Part shown: positions 36,912-45,365 of the stretch, piece by piece
Layout of the letters: each line of letters starts with the position of its first letter
How positions within the stretch are numbered: position 1 is the first letter of the stretch
Source: an uncultured Roseovarius sp.
GTDB lineage: Bacteria; Pseudomonadota; Alphaproteobacteria; Rhodobacterales; Rhodobacteraceae
NCBI GenBank assembly: GCA_947496175.1
Contig: CANMBU010000003.1
Span: 960,334 to 1,024,333 of the forward strand
Reading direction: 5' to 3'
Length of the DNA stretch: 64,000 nt
Made by a program: the position numbers and the translations under genes
The notes under the pieces: generated by a model
The model's input: only the letters and a program-made list of their open reading frames with translations
Told to the model about the DNA's origin: nothing
The model's database searches: none

Positions 36912-37270
36912 CCTTGCGGCGCAGATTCCTCACCTTCAGCAAAGACAGCAATCAAACATCCGGTTTCCGTATGCGAGGAATGCTCGGTCCCCGGCGCCAG
37001 CCAGACCACATCCCCCTGCCGATACACTGTCCCGTCATTGTCGATCAATTCGCCTTCGAGCATCAGGAATTCCTCCGCGCCGCCATGCTGGTGCGGGGTT
37101 GAGCGTGATCCGGGATCCATTTTGTAAATGTAAAACCCGACATCCCGCGGCAAGTCCGTGTTGAGCTTGAGCATCGAGGTGCCCGGTGCGGTCTCATCAT
37201 CAAATGCCTCAAATGCGGCTGCATCCGCGATATTCGCCACCCGCCGCTCATGCGCTTTGATCGGTTTCAT
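36908..37270 (-). CDS. Cupin-domain protein
   Basis: 120 residues, one β-barrel cupin domain. The metal motifs are H-Q-H-x4-E-E-F (STPHQHGGAEEFLMLEGE) and, later, the P-G-T-E-H-S-S-H-T segment. Many such single-domain cupins are ChrR-like or small sensor/isomerase proteins, and the function here cannot be told. The gene is convergent with, and overlaps by 4 bases, the RND pump gene. It marks the edge before a gene-poor stretch. Confidence 0.78.
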   Translation of the reverse strand: MKPIKAHERRVANIADAAAFEAFDDETAPGTSMLKLNTDLPRDVGFYIYKMDPGSRSTPHQHGGAEEFLMLEGELIDNDGTVYRQGDVVWLAPGTEHSSHTETGCLIAVFAEGEESAPQG

Positions 37271-37997
37271 CCCCTAGGCTCCCACAATTCTTCTGGCTCA
37301 AGCTATCCCCGCCGAAGGCTCCGACGCAAACTAAATCGTGCCTTGTTGCACGCTCCTACGAGTGGGATATCTGGCGGTGCTGTCAGACGGATGGTCTCGG
37401 AGCTTGTTTGAACTCCCGTTATTGGTTGGGTTTGGTCGTCAAGTAAGACTCCGGAATCGCCCTGCCCGCCCGAAGGTAGCTTCATCTGACACTGCCGAGC
37501 CGAGGGAGGATTTTCCCACGCTGCACGAGCAAAACGACCTTTCTGTTGTGGAGCCAAACACCATAACAAAGATCCGCCGCACCCGCAGGATGGCTTTGCC
37601 ACATCACTCCTCACGCGAAGCCTTTCGCTTTGCCTAAAAAGCTTGCGGCGCCACGAATTGTCTGCAATTCCTGCCTTATAACTGCTCGGACGGCCCATGT
37701 GCGCACTCTTGAAAATTGTCCACCTGCTGATGTTCTGTTCTTAAAGCGCTCGCTGGCGACTGTGCGGGACAGCGGGGACGAAGCCCGTGTACTCTCGCTT
37801 CATAAGAGCATTTCCTGTAATCTGCTGGATCAATTTGACGTTCCGCACCAACCGGTTTCTTCAGCCACCACCGGATTGGCGATATTCGCACGTGAATTGA
37901 TACGCCGAGATGTTGCAACCTTCCGCGATGCGTATGTTACAAGATGTCCTGATTGCGGGATGGCAGTGGTCCGCGCGCTTGACCACCACCAACAGCT
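37271..37997. other. 727-base region without a supported gene
   Basis: Several short open frames cross it, on both strands, but none has a recognisable domain, a good start or a convincing codon pattern. It lies between the cupin gene and the first glycosyltransferase gene and may contain a decayed gene. A two-cysteine string (CNSC near 37664 and CPDC near 37953 on the + strand) is present in one of the frames, but the frame is not otherwise gene-like. Confidence 0.5.
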
Positions 37998-39047
37998 ATG
38001 AGCGTGCCTAAGATATCCATCGTTATGGCGGTACATAACGGGATGCCGTATCTTGAAGATTGCCTTGCGAGCGTGTTGTCGCAGAGCTTCGCTGATTTCG
38101 AATTCATCATCATTGACGATGGCTCGAACGATGACAGCACCGCAGTGCTTGAGGCGTTGAAAGCTCGGGACCACCGCGTCAAACTGACCCGCAATGCGAG
38201 CAACATGGGTCTAACGCGCTCGTTAAATGTTGGATTAGAGCAAGCGCAGGGAGAGTATATCGCCCGGATCGATGCCGATGATCTCTGCCACGCGAACCGG
38301 CTGGAGGTACAGCTTGAGGCGATGCTCGGCGATCCGGATCTCATCATCCTTGGATCGGGCTATAGGATCATCAACGAACACGGCGCGCCGCAGGGCCAGG
38401 TTTCGGTTGCTCTTAGTGATGCGCGTATCCGCTGGTTGCTGGGCTTTTCCCCACCCAGCTTTCATCCGACTTACTTCTTCCGAAGACTTGCACCGGATGG
38501 CACGTTGGTGCGCTATGACGAAGCGTTCCGTACAGCTCAGGACTTTGATCTATGGTCGCGGCTCTCTGAGCAAGGGAAAGGACGCGTGCTGTCAGACGTG
38601 TTGATCGATTATCGTAGGCATGCAGGCGGCATCTCGGTCGCGCAAAAAAAGAGGCAGGCAGAGGATGCGCGTAAGATCTCGCAGCGCAACCTTGCCGCAC
38701 GATTGCCCCCGTCTCTGTTGGCCGAACTTGATCCGCTTACCGCTCTTTTGAGCGAAGGGCAGGAAGCGCGTGGTTCAAGAGTTAAAACCGCTGTTGTCGC
38801 GATGCGCAAATTGCTGTCGTATGACAAAGACCTTTTTGCCGACCCAGCTGACCGCGCGTGGATGCAACGAACGGCGGCGGGGTTGTTAGGTGACGCGGTG
38901 TTGTCTCGCGGCACGGCGATCAAGCGTCCGATGGATACGTTGCGGTTCCTGTACCATGCAGCAGATTTCCTGCCCACGCTTGCCAAAGCGATAGCCGAGC
39001 GACCTGCAACGGCACGTAAGGCTCTCGCACGCCTTGCAAGGAAGTAG
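37998..39047 (+). CDS. Glycosyltransferase family 2
   Basis: 349 residues. The GT-A fold is clear: KISIVMAVHNGMPYLEDCLASVLSQSFADFEFIIIDDGSNDDS, then GEYIARIDADDLCHANRLEVQ with the D-x-D metal motif, and FRTAQDFDLWSRLSEQGKG with the catalytic acidic pocket. The C-terminal 110 residues are helical and basic, ending in a lysine/arginine-rich tail. It probably adds one sugar in O-antigen or capsule synthesis. It is convergent with the flippase gene, with only one base between the stops. Confidence 0.92.
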   Translation: MSVPKISIVMAVHNGMPYLEDCLASVLSQSFADFEFIIIDDGSNDDSTAVLEALKARDHRVKLTRNASNMGLTRSLNVGLEQAQGEYIARIDADDLCHANRLEVQLEAMLGDPDLIILGSGYRIINEHGAPQGQVSVALSDARIRWLLGFSPPSFHPTYFFRRLAPDGTLVRYDEAFRTAQDFDLWSRLSEQGKGRVLSDVLIDYRRHAGGISVAQKKRQAEDARKISQRNLAARLPPSLLAELDPLTALLSEGQEARGSRVKTAVVAMRKLLSYDKDLFADPADRAWMQRTAAGLLGDAVLSRGTAIKRPMDTLRFLYHAADFLPTLAKAIAERPATARKALARLARK

Positions 39048-39048
39048 C

Positions 39049-40329
39049 CTATCGAAACCCGCGTTTCATAAGAATTGCGAGACCTCGCACGGGCGACACC
39101 CGCACACTAAGGTAATGGTATGCTGCGAACCACATTCCCAAGGCCCAGACAAGAATGGCGGCTGACATTGCGATGGCCGCTCCGAAAGAGCCGAGCGTCG
39201 GAATCAAAGCAAACCCCAATCCGAATTGCACCATCTGTGCGACGGCCATGGCCCAAGTCACCGCCCCTGCGCGATCAGCCATATTCAGCAACGCCGGCAG
39301 CGGGCCTGCGGCCACAAAGGCAGCCTGTGCGGAAGCAAGGATGACAAGACTGACTTGCGCAGCCTGGAACTCAGGTCCGAACAACCCTGTCAACGGTCCG
39401 GCGAGTAGAACGAACGAGACCAAGATCACCAATGCGGCGGCAGTCGAAATCACAGCTGACAAGCAGGCCAATCGCTCAAGCTCGGCAGTTTTGCCTTCTT
39501 CCCAAAGCGTGGCAAAGCGCGGCGACAACGGAACATCAATCGCTTGCCTCACGACAAGTAGCAGCGTGCTAAGGCGGAAGGCGACCTGAAAGATGCCAGT
39601 CTGATCCGATGTGGACATTGCTGTTAGCATCAACACCATCATTTCAGATTGTAGAGAGAAGAAGACGCCTGACAGAAAAAAAGGCAGAGCCTCTTTCAGT
39701 AAGCCAGCGCGAGGCGGCGTCACCTTGGTCCTTGTCGTATTTGATCGCCAAAGCAAAACCGTCATGACGATCAATGCCAGAACGAACGCTGCTGCATTGA
39801 AGGCGATTGCGCGTTGAACGCTCCCAGCGATCCCTAGCAGAGAGATCGCAACAAGAAAGAACGCTGGCCGAAACACGTCAAGCGGCGCCATCGATAGGAT
39901 CAACCGATTGCGTCCCGCAGCGACACCTCGAAACACCAGCATGAGTGCAATTGTAGGGGCAATCAGAGCGATCCAGAAGGCATTGCCCTGTAGAGTGTCG
40001 TGTACAAAGTAAGTCGCCAAGCTCGCTGCTATCAGCGCTCCCGCTAAGGTCACAAGGACGGCAAAACGAATGAACGCTTTTTCTGCCGCGCCATCGTCTC
40101 GCAAACGCAATCGGGCAACCTCGCGCACCGCAAGGCCATTCAGGCCCAGCACACCAATCCACCCTGCCAACGTAGCGACCGAGACCACGGCAACGAGCTG
40201 CCCATAACTCTCAGGTCCCAATAAGCGCGCCAGGATCAGCGTTTGAAGGAAGCCAAGTCCCAATCCCACCAATCGAACAGCAAAAGTTGCCAGCGATCCG
40301 TGCGCAATCTTTCCCATGGGCCAGCGCAT
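39049..40329 (-). CDS. Polysaccharide flippase (Wzx-like, MATE/oligosaccharide exporter)
   Basis: About 426 residues with 12 to 14 hydrophobic helices and scattered basic residues. The first helix block (GSLATFAVRLVGLGLGFLQTLILARLLGPESYG) is the signature of the polysaccharide-biosynthesis transporter family that moves lipid-linked oligosaccharides across the inner membrane. The ATG at 40329 (MRWPMGKIAHG) is used; a GTG at 40350 is also possible. It is followed on the same strand (that is, lower coordinates) by no polysaccharide gene but is preceded by the methyltransferase and glycosyltransferase-like genes, so these three may form one transcript. Confidence 0.88.
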   Translation of the reverse strand: MRWPMGKIAHGSLATFAVRLVGLGLGFLQTLILARLLGPESYGQLVAVVSVATLAGWIGVLGLNGLAVREVARLRLRDDGAAEKAFIRFAVLVTLAGALIAASLATYFVHDTLQGNAFWIALIAPTIALMLVFRGVAAGRNRLILSMAPLDVFRPAFFLVAISLLGIAGSVQRAIAFNAAAFVLALIVMTVLLWRSNTTRTKVTPPRAGLLKEALPFFLSGVFFSLQSEMMVLMLTAMSTSDQTGIFQVAFRLSTLLLVVRQAIDVPLSPRFATLWEEGKTAELERLACLSAVISTAAALVILVSFVLLAGPLTGLFGPEFQAAQVSLVILASAQAAFVAAGPLPALLNMADRAGAVTWAMAVAQMVQFGLGFALIPTLGSFGAAIAMSAAILVWALGMWFAAYHYLSVRVSPVRGLAILMKRGFR

Positions 40330-40358
40330 GCTAGTACCGCCAGAGCGCACAGATGATG

Positions 40359-41126
40359 TCAGCCTGTCTTGGCAAGAGGCACACCGTAGAGCTGCAGGAA
40401 TTCCGGCACTGATATCAGATTCAAAAGCGCCTTTCGATCCCGCGCAAGGTCAAGATAGCTCTCACAGGCACCCTGATAGCGCTCTTGATTGCCCTGATGA
40501 ACAATGCCCACGCCCCAGTCAGTATCAACGACACGCATGGTCAAGTCATCCCGCTTTTTGCGCAGGGCAGCGTAGCCTTTCCAGGAAGTACCGTTCCACG
40601 ACGGCTGTCTGCCATCAATCTCATAGGTCGCGCGCGCATGAAAGCGGGTCGGCGGGTTCATGTCGTGCAAGAGAATTACCCCACCCGGATTGAGCCGCTC
40701 CAGCGAGTTCACCAGATCGCGCTCGACCTGATCACCTGTGTGATTACCATCGATAAAGACGATGTCGAAGCGGTGTTCATTTTGCGCGAAATAGTCATCT
40801 GAAGGAAGCTGATAATCCGCCTCAGCTGCCGGATCCGGGTCGACACTAATTCGGTTTTCGCAACGGATCTCTTCGAACATCTTGCTTTTGCGGCGCACCC
40901 CAATTTCGAGATAATTCTTGTAGCCATTCAATTGGATCATATGGTTGACGAGTGCGATACGGCTGGCGGTCGCACGACCATGGGCAAAAGCATAGGATTT
41001 CGCATCGCCATAGAAGGGATCCCACCTGAGCCCCTGGCGCAAGCCACGCCGCAAACGTTGACCGAAACGACCCTCAGCCAAACACCAGAAGGCTTCTCCC
41101 GGTTTTCCTGCCTCTTCCCAATCCAT
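40359..41126 (-). CDS. Class I SAM-dependent methyltransferase
   Basis: About 255 residues. The fold is read from NYLEIGVRRKSKMFEEIRCENRISVDPDP (motif I, then the acidic end of strand 2), RFDIVFIDGNHTGDQVERDLVNSLERLNPGGVILLHDMNPP (motifs II-III). It resembles the Methyltransf_24 group found in polysaccharide clusters, where they methylate sugars. Start MDWEEAGKPGE at 41126 is chosen because upstream residues overlap the neighbouring gene. It lies between the flippase and the glycosyltransferase-like gene, all on the minus strand. Confidence 0.85.
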   Translation of the reverse strand: MDWEEAGKPGEAFWCLAEGRFGQRLRRGLRQGLRWDPFYGDAKSYAFAHGRATASRIALVNHMIQLNGYKNYLEIGVRRKSKMFEEIRCENRISVDPDPAAEADYQLPSDDYFAQNEHRFDIVFIDGNHTGDQVERDLVNSLERLNPGGVILLHDMNPPTRFHARATYEIDGRQPSWNGTSWKGYAALRKKRDDLTMRVVDTDWGVGIVHQGNQERYQGACESYLDLARDRKALLNLISVPEFLQLYGVPLAKTG

Positions 41127-41152
41127 CCAACAACCTCGTTTTTCGATTTTCT

Positions 41153-42082
41153 CTATGCCGAAACGACGCTTACAATATCTCGCATTCGTGCCGCCAGTGC
41201 GGCGGGTGCAACCAGTTCTTTTAAGACGCGCATGCGCTCTAGCCCTTCGCGCCATTCGGCGCTTCCAACACCACTCTTTGCGCGCTCGAAGCCAGCGACG
41301 ACGCTGTCGAGGTCACTGGCGGAAACCAGAAACGGATAGTCCTCGCCCAGCATGGAAACCGCATCGTCAGCCTCGCGATTGACCAGAATGTTTGCCTCGA
41401 AAGCCGCCGCAGTGAAGCCCTTGGTAAAGGGTTTGTACTGACGCGCTCCAGATGTGCTTGGAGCAGGAACCGGTCGCACGCCATAGTGCAGCGTGAATTC
41501 TGCAATACGACCCAACGCTTTCTCGAAATCTGCAGCATAGTGCACTTCCACAGTGTCAATTTCGCCTGCGATCCGGTCCGGAATGAGTGCATTCGGAGGT
41601 TCACCGACATAGCCACAGCGAAACGGGCGAACGTCTCGGCCTGGAAGAGGAATCATTGGATCGTAGTGATGGTGCAATAGTTCGACCGGTGTGTCCGCCA
41701 TCTCCAGAGACCTCAGCCGTTCTTCCAGCGCGGCCTTTCCGGCAAGCGAGGCGGCGATATGAAAATCGAACAGATCAAAGTCGATTGCATCCAACGGCCA
41801 GTCGATACTGTCCAGCCCGATCCGTGCGCCGCGTCGCCGCAAAGGTTCAAGATGCTCTGCTGTCAGCCCTTTAGCTGCCGATTTGACGAAAACAATGACC
41901 GATCCCTTAGGCACCGACAGGGCAATTGCCCGCATCGCTATTGGCGGTATGAGGCCTGCATGAAACGGCAAGACATGGACACGAATCTCCGCGCTCAAAT
42001 GCGGACGAATTAAACTCGCAAGCTGATCGCCCCGCATCACGGCAGATCCAAGGTGGCGTAAGGGCTTGCCAGCACGTCGCAC
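41153..42082 (-). CDS. Glycosyltransferase-like protein of the polysaccharide patch
   Basis: 309 residues. The C-terminal half has a GT1/GT-B-like look: FRCGYVGEPPNAL, HYGVRPVPAPSTSGARQYKPFTKGFTAAAFEANILVNREADDAVSMLGEDYPFLV, where an aspartate/glutamate ends a nucleotide-sugar pocket. The N-terminal half has Rossmann-like strands (GSVIVFVKSAAKGL, GARIGLDSID). No confident family name can be given, so this is tentative. The start appears to be a GTG at 42082. It begins the minus-strand run methyltransferase–flippase. Confidence 0.62.
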   Translation of the reverse strand: MRRAGKPLRHLGSAVMRGDQLASLIRPHLSAEIRVHVLPFHAGLIPPIAMRAIALSVPKGSVIVFVKSAAKGLTAEHLEPLRRRGARIGLDSIDWPLDAIDFDLFDFHIAASLAGKAALEERLRSLEMADTPVELLHHHYDPMIPLPGRDVRPFRCGYVGEPPNALIPDRIAGEIDTVEVHYAADFEKALGRIAEFTLHYGVRPVPAPSTSGARQYKPFTKGFTAAAFEANILVNREADDAVSMLGEDYPFLVSASDLDSVVAGFERAKSGVGSAEWREGLERMRVLKELVAPAALAARMRDIVSVVSA

Positions 42083-42402
42083 AAGAATCAGGTTCCTGAG
42101 GGAGATTTTTGCTACTCCTGTTCGTCTGCTCGTCTTTTCGCAATTTATACGGAGAATTAGGGCCGCTTTACAGTAGAAACGGAGCAGGAGATGCGTTTCT
42201 GGCCTAGTGTGTTCATTGAACGCAATGTCACGGTCGATATTGGCCGCCTGTGCAAAAGAACAAACCGACGCGACTGGCCCACTGGAACACAGGAGAGTTT
42301 CAGAAGAATGAGGTACGTCCCAGTGCGTCTAGGTTGGCACACCAGAGCAGAAGGCGTTCGAAACTACGCGGCAATTCAAAAAATGCTCGAGACGAAAATT
42401 AG
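42083..42402. other. 320-base region upstream of the polysaccharide genes
   Basis: Between the glycosyltransferase-like start and the 3' end of tRNA-Ser. AT-rich leader-like sequence with no open frame worth calling. It should contain the promoter of the minus-strand polysaccharide genes. Confidence 0.5.
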
Positions 42403-42492
42403 TGGCGGAGAGACAGGGATTCGAACCCTGGAGACGGTCTCCCGCCTACACACTTTCCAGGCGTGCGCCTTCGACCACTCGGCCACCTCTCC
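42403..42492 (-). tRNA. tRNA-Ser (anticodon GGA)
   Basis: On the minus strand the acceptor ggagagg pairs with tctctcc, followed by discriminator g and an encoded CCA (42405-42403). The anticodon arm cacgc-ctggaaa-gtgtg has GGA in the loop. The long variable arm (aggcgggagaccgtct) and the T-arm ggttcgaatcc are typical of class II tRNA-Ser. It reads UCC/UCU codons. The polysaccharide patch lies downstream of its 3' end. Confidence 0.97.
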
Positions 42493-42553
42493 GGCGCGCT
42501 CTCTTTAGCGCCCGTATGGTGCGCAGTTCAAGCGGATTTTCCAAAGCGGCTGC

Positions 42554-43270
42554 CTACACCCTTCGGAATGTCAGGTAATGCGGCACGCGCCCCTCGCGCA
42601 GGGCCTTTTTCTCATACCGCGTCGAAATCCAGTCATCCCACGGGTTTCGCCAGTCTTCGGGACGTTCACATAGCCACTCAAACCCATGTTTTGGCACCAT
42701 TTCCAGTGTTTGGCGCACATAGTCCGGAATGTCCGTGGCCACACGCAGAATAGCGCCCTGCTGCATCACCTGCGCCAAGGGTTCCAGATGCTCAGGTGTT
42801 ACAAACCGCCGCCGATGATGGCGCTTCTTGGGCCAGGGGTCAGGATAAAGCAGAAAAGCCCGCGCGACACTCTGCGCCGGCAACACGTCAAACAGGTCCC
42901 GCGCATCACCGGGATGAATGCGGATATTGTCCTGGCGGCTGTCACGGACTTTGCCCAAAAGCATCGCCACGCCGTTGATGTAGGGCTCACAGCCGATAAA
43001 CCCCGCATCCGGGTTGAGGGCCGCCTGATGCACCATATGCTCCCCGCCGCCAAAACCGATTTCCAGCCACAAGGGCTTGCCCCCAAAGAGAGTGTTCAAA
43101 TCGAGCGGCGTACGGTCCGGATTGACATCCCAATCCACGGCACCCGGTGAGAGTGCGGCCAGATCTTCATCCAGATAGGTCTTCTGGCTGTCCCGAAGGT
43201 GTTTACCCTTGAACCGACCATAAAAATTTCGCCAGGGCGCCCCGGATGGATGCTGTTTTGGTTTAGTCAT
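42554..43270 (-). CDS. trmB: tRNA (guanine-N7-)-methyltransferase
   Basis: Forms m7G46 in the tRNA variable loop. 238 residues. The SAM pocket is PLWLEIGFGGGEHM (residues ~67-80), NGVAMLLGKV and AFLLYPDPWPKKRHHRRRFVTPEHL, a sequence unique to TrmB with the catalytic aspartate. N-terminal KPKQHPSGAPWRNFYGR is normal for alphaproteobacteria. It follows metK in the same direction but with the ClpP-like gene and a repeat between them. Confidence 0.96.
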   Translation of the reverse strand: MTKPKQHPSGAPWRNFYGRFKGKHLRDSQKTYLDEDLAALSPGAVDWDVNPDRTPLDLNTLFGGKPLWLEIGFGGGEHMVHQAALNPDAGFIGCEPYINGVAMLLGKVRDSRQDNIRIHPGDARDLFDVLPAQSVARAFLLYPDPWPKKRHHRRRFVTPEHLEPLAQVMQQGAILRVATDIPDYVRQTLEMVPKHGFEWLCERPEDWRNPWDDWISTRYEKKALREGRVPHYLTFRRV

Positions 43271-43304
43271 TGCGATTCTGAAATTGAGCCATGCCGTTGC
43301 ATGC

Positions 43305-43925
43305 TTACTCTGTCAAAACACCAGCTTCCAACAAATCCTTACGCAAAGGATACCAGATGTCGTCTCGCGGTGTGATCGACTTGATTGCAAACCCCGGGTC
43401 CACCCCGCGCGACACCATATAGTTCAGACCATCATAAACTTCTGCCTGCGTATCAGAGTAAATCCATGACCCCATTTCAAACGCTGAAGACCAGCCCTCT
43501 TCCTCTGCCCAAGTGTTGAAGTAGCGTTCAACGGCAGAAGGAGACCAACTGCTCAGATGAAATCCGATAGTGGATCCGCGCGTCATCGTTCGCGTCTGCC
43601 CTGCGAGAAAGATGTCGACACAAGAGCTGCTGCATTCTCCATCCACGACGGTGTTCAGTTCATAATCCAGAACAATACGTGCGAGCTCTTCACCTGCCCA
43701 GAGAGAGCCGCCACCGCTATTGAGCACAAGCGTGTCTACAGACGGGTGCGATTTCAGAAGCGCGCGGAGCTCGCCGATATCATCTTCATAAATTTCGCTG
43801 TTTTCCTGCGTTTCGGTATCATAGATGATCGAGACCCCGGACACCGTAAAATGGCCATCCTTCGCCTCTCCCGACGTGCCACAGAGCGCTAAAACCGCGC
43901 ACAGAAAGAGTGATGTTTCGCTCAT
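43305..43925 (-). CDS. ClpP/crotonase-fold periplasmic protein
   Basis: 206 residues. The N-terminus looks like a short signal peptide (LFLCAVLALCGTSGEA). The core has VDTLVLNSGGGSLWAGEELARIVLDYEL followed by GECSSSCVDIFLAGQTRTMTRGSTIGFH, a pattern known from secreted ClpP-fold proteins (COG3904-like) where a serine flanked by two cysteines sits at the active-site position. The two cysteines, three residues apart, may form a disulfide near the active site. Which peptides it cuts, if any, is unknown. It lies between trmB and the full repeat copy A. Confidence 0.75.
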   Translation of the reverse strand: MSETSLFLCAVLALCGTSGEAKDGHFTVSGVSIIYDTETQENSEIYEDDIGELRALLKSHPSVDTLVLNSGGGSLWAGEELARIVLDYELNTVVDGECSSSCVDIFLAGQTRTMTRGSTIGFHLSSWSPSAVERYFNTWAEEEGWSSAFEMGSWIYSDTQAEVYDGLNYMVSRGVDPGFAIKSITPRDDIWYPLRKDLLEAGVLTE

Positions 43926-43994
43926 GCCTTACCCATATTTCAGCAAGGGTGATACAAGGGAAATTTGGCAATATTGCGAAACACTTGTGGCCTC

Positions 43995-44112
43995 CTAAAG
44001 CGCTTCGCCTTTACCCTGAGACCTCAGCGAAAGGCGAAACGCGTGCAACGATTGAGTGTCGCGCGGCGTTTCGCGATTGTCTGCGTCTCAGGTTGATCGC
44101 GAAACGCTTTAG
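43995..44112. repeat. Full copy A of the ctaaagcg dispersed palindromic repeat
   Basis: 118 bases that begin ctaaagcg and end cgctttag as terminal inverted repeats. Two internal hairpins can form: cgccttt with aaaggcg (near 44007-44037) and gcgtttcgcgat with atcgcgaaacgc (near 44067-44107). It is about 88% identical by eye to copy B at 52861-52977. Its right end contains the metK stop codon (44109-44111 read on the minus strand). Confidence 0.85.
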
Positions 44113-45275
44113 ACAGCTTTTTTCAAACTTTCGACGAGATCTGTTTTTTCCCAGCTAAAGCCACCATCGGCCTCTGGCTCACGTCCGAAATGGCCATAAG
44201 CCGCTGTGCGTTCATAGATCGGGCGGTTAAGGCCCAGATGCTCACGGATGCCGCGTGGCGTGAGATCCATCACCTGTGCCACAGCTTTTTCGATTTCAGC
44301 TGGCGCGACCTCACCTGTGCCATAGGTTTCGGCATAAATCGACAGAGGTTTCGCCACGCCAATCGCATAGGAAAGCTGAATCGTGCACCGTTCAGCCATA
44401 CCCGCAGCAACAACGTTTTTCGCCAAGTACCGCGCTGCATAAGCCGCCGAGCGGTCCACCTTGGTGGGGTCTTTGCCGGAAAACGCGCCGCCACCATGCG
44501 CCGCGGCACCACCATAGGTGTCGACGATGATTTTACGCCCTGTAAGACCCGCATCCCCATCTGGACCGCCGATGACAAAGGTGCCCGTGGGGTTCACCCA
44601 CCATTCGGTCTTGTCGCTGATCCACTCAGAGGGCAGCACCTCGCGGATATACGGCTCGACAATCGCCCGGATGTCATCGCTGGTCTGGTCTTCGCTTTCA
44701 TGTTGCGTGGACAACACGATGGAGGTGACTTCGACTGGCACACCGTCTTCGTAGCGCAAGGAAATCTGGCTCTTGGCATCCGGACGCAGCGTTGGTTCCT
44801 TGCCGGATTTCCGCACCTCGGCCAAGCGACGCAGGATCGCGTGGCTATACTGAATAGGTGCGGGCATCAACGCGTCGGTCTCGGTTGTGGCATAGCCGAA
44901 CATGATGCCCTGGTCGCCTGCCCCGTCTTTATCCACACCTTGGGCGATATGCGCGGATTGCTCATGCAGGAAGTTCAGCACGTGGCACGTGTTCCAGTGG
45001 AAATGCTCTTGCTCGTAGCCGATGTCGCGAATGCAGTCGCGCGCGATCTGGCCGATGCGGCCCATGTAGTTTTTCAGCCGTTCCTGATCCGACAGGCCGA
45101 CTTCACCACCCACAACGACCATACCGCTGGTGGCAAAGGTCTCACAGGCGACGCGCGCGGTGGGTTCTTCGGCGAGAAATGCATCAAGCACCGCGTCGGA
45201 AATCCGGTCGCAGACCTTATCTGGGTGCCCCTCTGACACTGATTCAGAGGTGAACACATAATTCTTTCGGGACAT
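44109..45275 (-). CDS. metK: S-adenosylmethionine synthetase
   Basis: Makes SAM from methionine and ATP. 388 residues: [44 protein letters not shown] and [19 protein letters not shown] are all present. The ATG at 45275 ([11 protein letters not shown]) is used because the ribosome site ggag lies seven bases before it and is part of a SAM/SAH riboswitch (45280-45324). The last residues (KKAV) end at a stop codon supplied by the left-hand end of repeat copy A. It follows lnt on the same strand, with a separate regulated leader. Confidence 0.98.
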   Translation of the reverse strand: MSRKNYVFTSESVSEGHPDKVCDRISDAVLDAFLAEEPTARVACETFATSGMVVVGGEVGLSDQERLKNYMGRIGQIARDCIRDIGYEQEHFHWNTCHVLNFLHEQSAHIAQGVDKDGAGDQGIMFGYATTETDALMPAPIQYSHAILRRLAEVRKSGKEPTLRPDAKSQISLRYEDGVPVEVTSIVLSTQHESEDQTSDDIRAIVEPYIREVLPSEWISDKTEWWVNPTGTFVIGGPDGDAGLTGRKIIVDTYGGAAAHGGGAFSGKDPTKVDRSAAYAARYLAKNVVAAGMAERCTIQLSYAIGVAKPLSIYAETYGTGEVAPAEIEKAVAQVMDLTPRGIREHLGLNRPIYERTAAYGHFGREPEADGGFSWEKTDLVESLKKAV

Positions 45276-45279
45276 AGAT

Positions 45280-45324
45280 TGCTCCATTCAAAAAATCCGC
45301 CACGCCAGGAAGCCGTTGTGACGG
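45280..45324 (-). promoter_or_regulatory. SAM/SAH-type riboswitch upstream of metK
   Basis: On the minus strand: ccgtcac pairs with gtggcgg (7-bp P1 with one wobble) around aacggcttcctggc, and the loop gcttc can pair with ggagc near the metK start to form the pseudoknot that hides the ribosome site ggag. The sequence and spacing match the known SAM/SAH riboswitch class (RF01727) of Rhodobacterales. Binding of SAM or SAH should lower MetK translation. Confidence 0.92.
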
Positions 45325-45365
45325 TCAAATGCCTGCATATGCAGCGCAGGATTGTTGGTCAACGC

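Noticed and set aside
37271..37330. Possible att duplicate of the tRNA-Ser 3' end at the far edge of the polysaccharide patch
   Set aside because: No stretch matching the tRNA end was found there by eye.
37303..37698. Open frame on the minus strand in the gene-poor stretch
   Set aside because: No recognisable domain, no good start site, overlaps other equally weak frames.
37742..37760. taaagcgctcg resembling the start of the dispersed repeat
   Set aside because: Only about ten bases match and nothing of the rest of the element follows.
37630..38001. Plus-strand frame with CNSC and CPDC strings
   Set aside because: Overlaps the start of the glycosyltransferase gene, and the rest of the frame has no domain or codon pattern like its neighbours.
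44190..45236. 348-residue frame opposite metK
   Set aside because: Shadow of metK, which has all its motifs.
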